Below are positions 61,695 to 64,000 of a stretch of DNA of 64,000 bases, piece after piece (position 1 is the stretch's first letter; each line of letters starts with the position of its first letter). The DNA is from Trochalopteron elliotii. Taxonomy: Eukaryota; Chordata; Aves; Passeriformes; Leiothrichidae. Made by a program: the position numbers and the translations under genes. The stretch is from NCBI GenBank assembly GCA_024734555.1, contig JANPWX010000081.1:1328301-1392300 (forward strand), read 5' to 3'. The notes beneath the pieces are model-generated. The model saw nothing but the letters and a program-made list of their open reading frames with translations. It searched no databases and was not told the origin of the DNA.

Positions 61695-64000
61695 TTTATC
61701 CATGGATAAGGATTCCATCACCTGTCTTGGCTTGAATTAGTTCTTCCTTGGTTTTCAGCTTTACCAAAAGACCTGACCAATAATTAGTCATTCTGCCTTA
61801 AGTGGAACACTATCATAATTGAAAGCAATAATGAGAAACAATTGCTCTGGACTTACTTTATCTGGTTGCACTGCAAAGTGCTTTGAGTTAGCATGCTATA
61901 GCAGTTATCCCATCCAGAATAGTGAAAACAAAATTCAAGTGATCAGTGCTGAGGAGAGCAGGTCCAGAAAACAAGAAACAGGTCTGCAAAACTTCTTGTT
62001 AGCAGCCTTTTACAGTGAAATTCATTTTCCAGCAAGAGCATTTTGCTGAAGATTGCATGGTGTATTGATATTAGTATAAAATAGGTTAGAGAGAAGCTTT
62101 ATCCATAATTTAAGTTGCTCTCTTAGAGAAAATGCAAGTAAACTGATGAATTCAGAGAAAAATATCTCTACAGGGTGGCAAAGAAATATCCACTGTAGCT
62201 ACTTACCTGAAATATCTTTTCCCAGTGGCCCAATTAACTTTAGAGTGTGGCACTAAGACTCGATTTTTTCACAATCAGAAAAGGTTTTTGTGCTCTGAAT
62301 TATACAGTGACCTTGTTTATATCTCAAACTCCAAAATAAGGTGACAATTCTATCATGTATTTCATGTAAAACATTTCAAAGAAGAAACTTAAAGCTGTAA
62401 AATAAAGTAGAGGCATTTAGATAATATGCATTGTGTATTTGGTGTCTTCAAAAAAGTGACTAATAGTTTGGTGCTTTTCCTCAATTCATATGTTTTGAGG
62501 GAAAGTGAAGAGACTATAAAATGCAAATGTAAAATTAATTTGTTTTTCAATTATCTATTTTTAGAAAGCAGAGCAGCCTCCACAATTGCTTCTCTCTAAA
62601 TGAAATGAAAAAAATACAGAAAAGCCTGCCATCTCTATGGAGCATTATGATTTCCAGCTGTGTCATTTGATTTTTGGCAGCAGGATTTCCTGAAAACAGC
62701 AAAATAAACCAAAATTTTGTTTTTTCCTCTTTTTTTTTTAATGGCTAAGTGCTTTAGTAATCATGTGTGTCTAATTCCTGATCATATTTCAGAGTGGAGT
62801 TTTTTTCTGCTATACTCAAAATCAGTGGCACTTGAATGGGTTGGGAGGAAGACTGGGACAACTGGAATGTTTCATGAATGACTCATCAGAGAACTGTCTG
62901 GCTTCCCTGTTGTGGAACAGCAAGGGGAAATACACTTTGAGGAAATGCACCTTAGAGTACTGTTTGAGTCAAGTGCATCCTTATTTGGGTGCAAAATTCA
63001 AAAACCCTTGGAAAGAATGGCACGGCAAGATTTCCAATTAAATTATACTCAGAGAACTTTAGCTCAGAGAAAGAGATGATCCAAGTACCTCTGCAGGTCG
63101 GAAATCAAATGCAAATGAAATAAAGTGAATAAAATTAACTGTCTTTCAGCTTATGTTATTTTGCTCCAGAACAATTTTTCTAGGGGAAGCCATGAATGAG
63201 ACCACTGTGAGAAGTCCAAAGCTGAATTTGTGACTTGGCATGCAAACAAAAAGCTGGATCTGACAACAATCAGGTATTTACCAATTAGCTTTTCAGTCCT
63301 GTTGATGGGCTTGCCCAGCAGAGCCATCAGACAAGTAATGACTTTCAAATAACTGGAGTTCTTAGAGATTCAGAACCTAAGATTCAGAACCTGCAATGGC
63401 TCTCTCTTTTCAGCCATCTTTCCCACCATTTTTCTCTTGAACCTGCTGCATACTCTGGTCTTGCAAATATTTAGGTTGGGCTTTTTTGCATTCCACTTCT
63501 AATTTTCACAAGACTGTCTAAACAAAATACATTTTATTTTATGATAGAAGAACAATAGAAAAGTCACAGAATCTTTATTGGCTTTAATGCTTGCATGCAG
63601 GGCAATGCATACTGGGGAAAAATACTGCATTCTATGATTAAAAAATCATACGTTAGACAGCAAGATGCCATTGTAAAGATCTCATTATGCAGTCTTCCAC
63701 AACACCCAGAGAAAAACTAGTTGAGATTTCAAAAATTATATAGACATGGTAAGTTGTTAACAGAAACTAAGGTGTTTAAAATGACAGTTTGCACAGCATA
63801 ACTTAGGATTTATATTCAAGAAGCCGTTGGTAACTCAATTAGATAAGATTCTGAAAAAATATATTGCTTTGATACAATTTTTTAATATTTTTGGCAAACA
63901 CCATATGGCTTCAACATAAAGGACAGTAGAAATCCAATATCACATTTGTGTCATTTGAAGGATCTTGGTATCCATAAATTCAAACTATAATCACATTAAA
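61695..64000. other. Unassigned AT-rich sequence
   Basis: Nothing recognisable. A slightly GC-richer patch at 62830-63040 holds a 69-codon frame without a domain. The window ends in unassigned sequence. Confidence 0.6.

Overview
This 64 kb window looks like vertebrate, almost certainly bird, nuclear DNA. I find no intact or recognisable host protein-coding gene. It is AT-rich, stop codons are dense in all frames, and no open frame exceeds 194 codons. There are no closely packed frames with ribosome sites as in bacteria. The clade call rests on the repeats: the recognisable interspersed repeats are 5'-truncated CR1 LINE copies, three with readable reverse-transcriptase remnants, plus LTRs of endogenous retroviruses. 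No mammalian Alu, B1 or L1 sequence is seen. The long LTR at about 16.9-18.6 kb resembles long avian, probably songbird, LTRs. That family-level match comes from memory and was not searched. The window is either a gene desert or the inside of a very long intron; the sequence does not decide which.

Layout. 1-16.8 kb: mostly unassigned AT-rich sequence with an A-rich/(CA)n tract near 2.0 kb, paired hairpins near 3.5 kb, CR1 tails at 5.2 and 8.5 kb, a compound microsatellite at 6.2 kb, a probable ALV-like solo LTR ending at 11,967 and a (TA)n tract at 14.4 kb. 16.9-18.6 kb: a long reverse-oriented LTR whose end abuts a primer-binding site complementary to the 3' end of tRNA-Val, with no recognisable proviral body beyond it. 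18.6-45 kb: a long quiet stretch with short CR1 tails at 29.4, 32.5 and 38.7 kb, a perfect 21-bp inverted duplication at 37.9 kb and an AT minisatellite at 42.9 kb. 45.1-50.4 kb: the densest repeat cluster. Two CR1 copies in opposite orientations are each split by a solo LTR with clear target-site duplications (446 bp, 4-bp GTAT; 453 bp, 6-bp CAGAGG), and a third CR1 tail lies between them. 50.4-64 kb: a 51-nt hairpin at 51.1 kb, a purine tract at 52.0 kb, an (AAAAAC)n tract at 53.3 kb and a 1.2-kb CR1 copy at 60.5-61.7 kb.

Nothing here acts together as a pathway. What can be read is a history of insertions: CR1 copies were laid down first, LTR elements from at least two retroviral groups landed in them later, and local template-switch and slippage events left hairpins and tandem repeats. 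I found no convincing undescribed biological system. The items most worth checking are the tRNA-Val primer-binding site with its extended tRNA match, the two LTR insertions within about 60 bp of each other on the CR1 consensus, and the two strong stem-loops at 37.9 and 51.1 kb.
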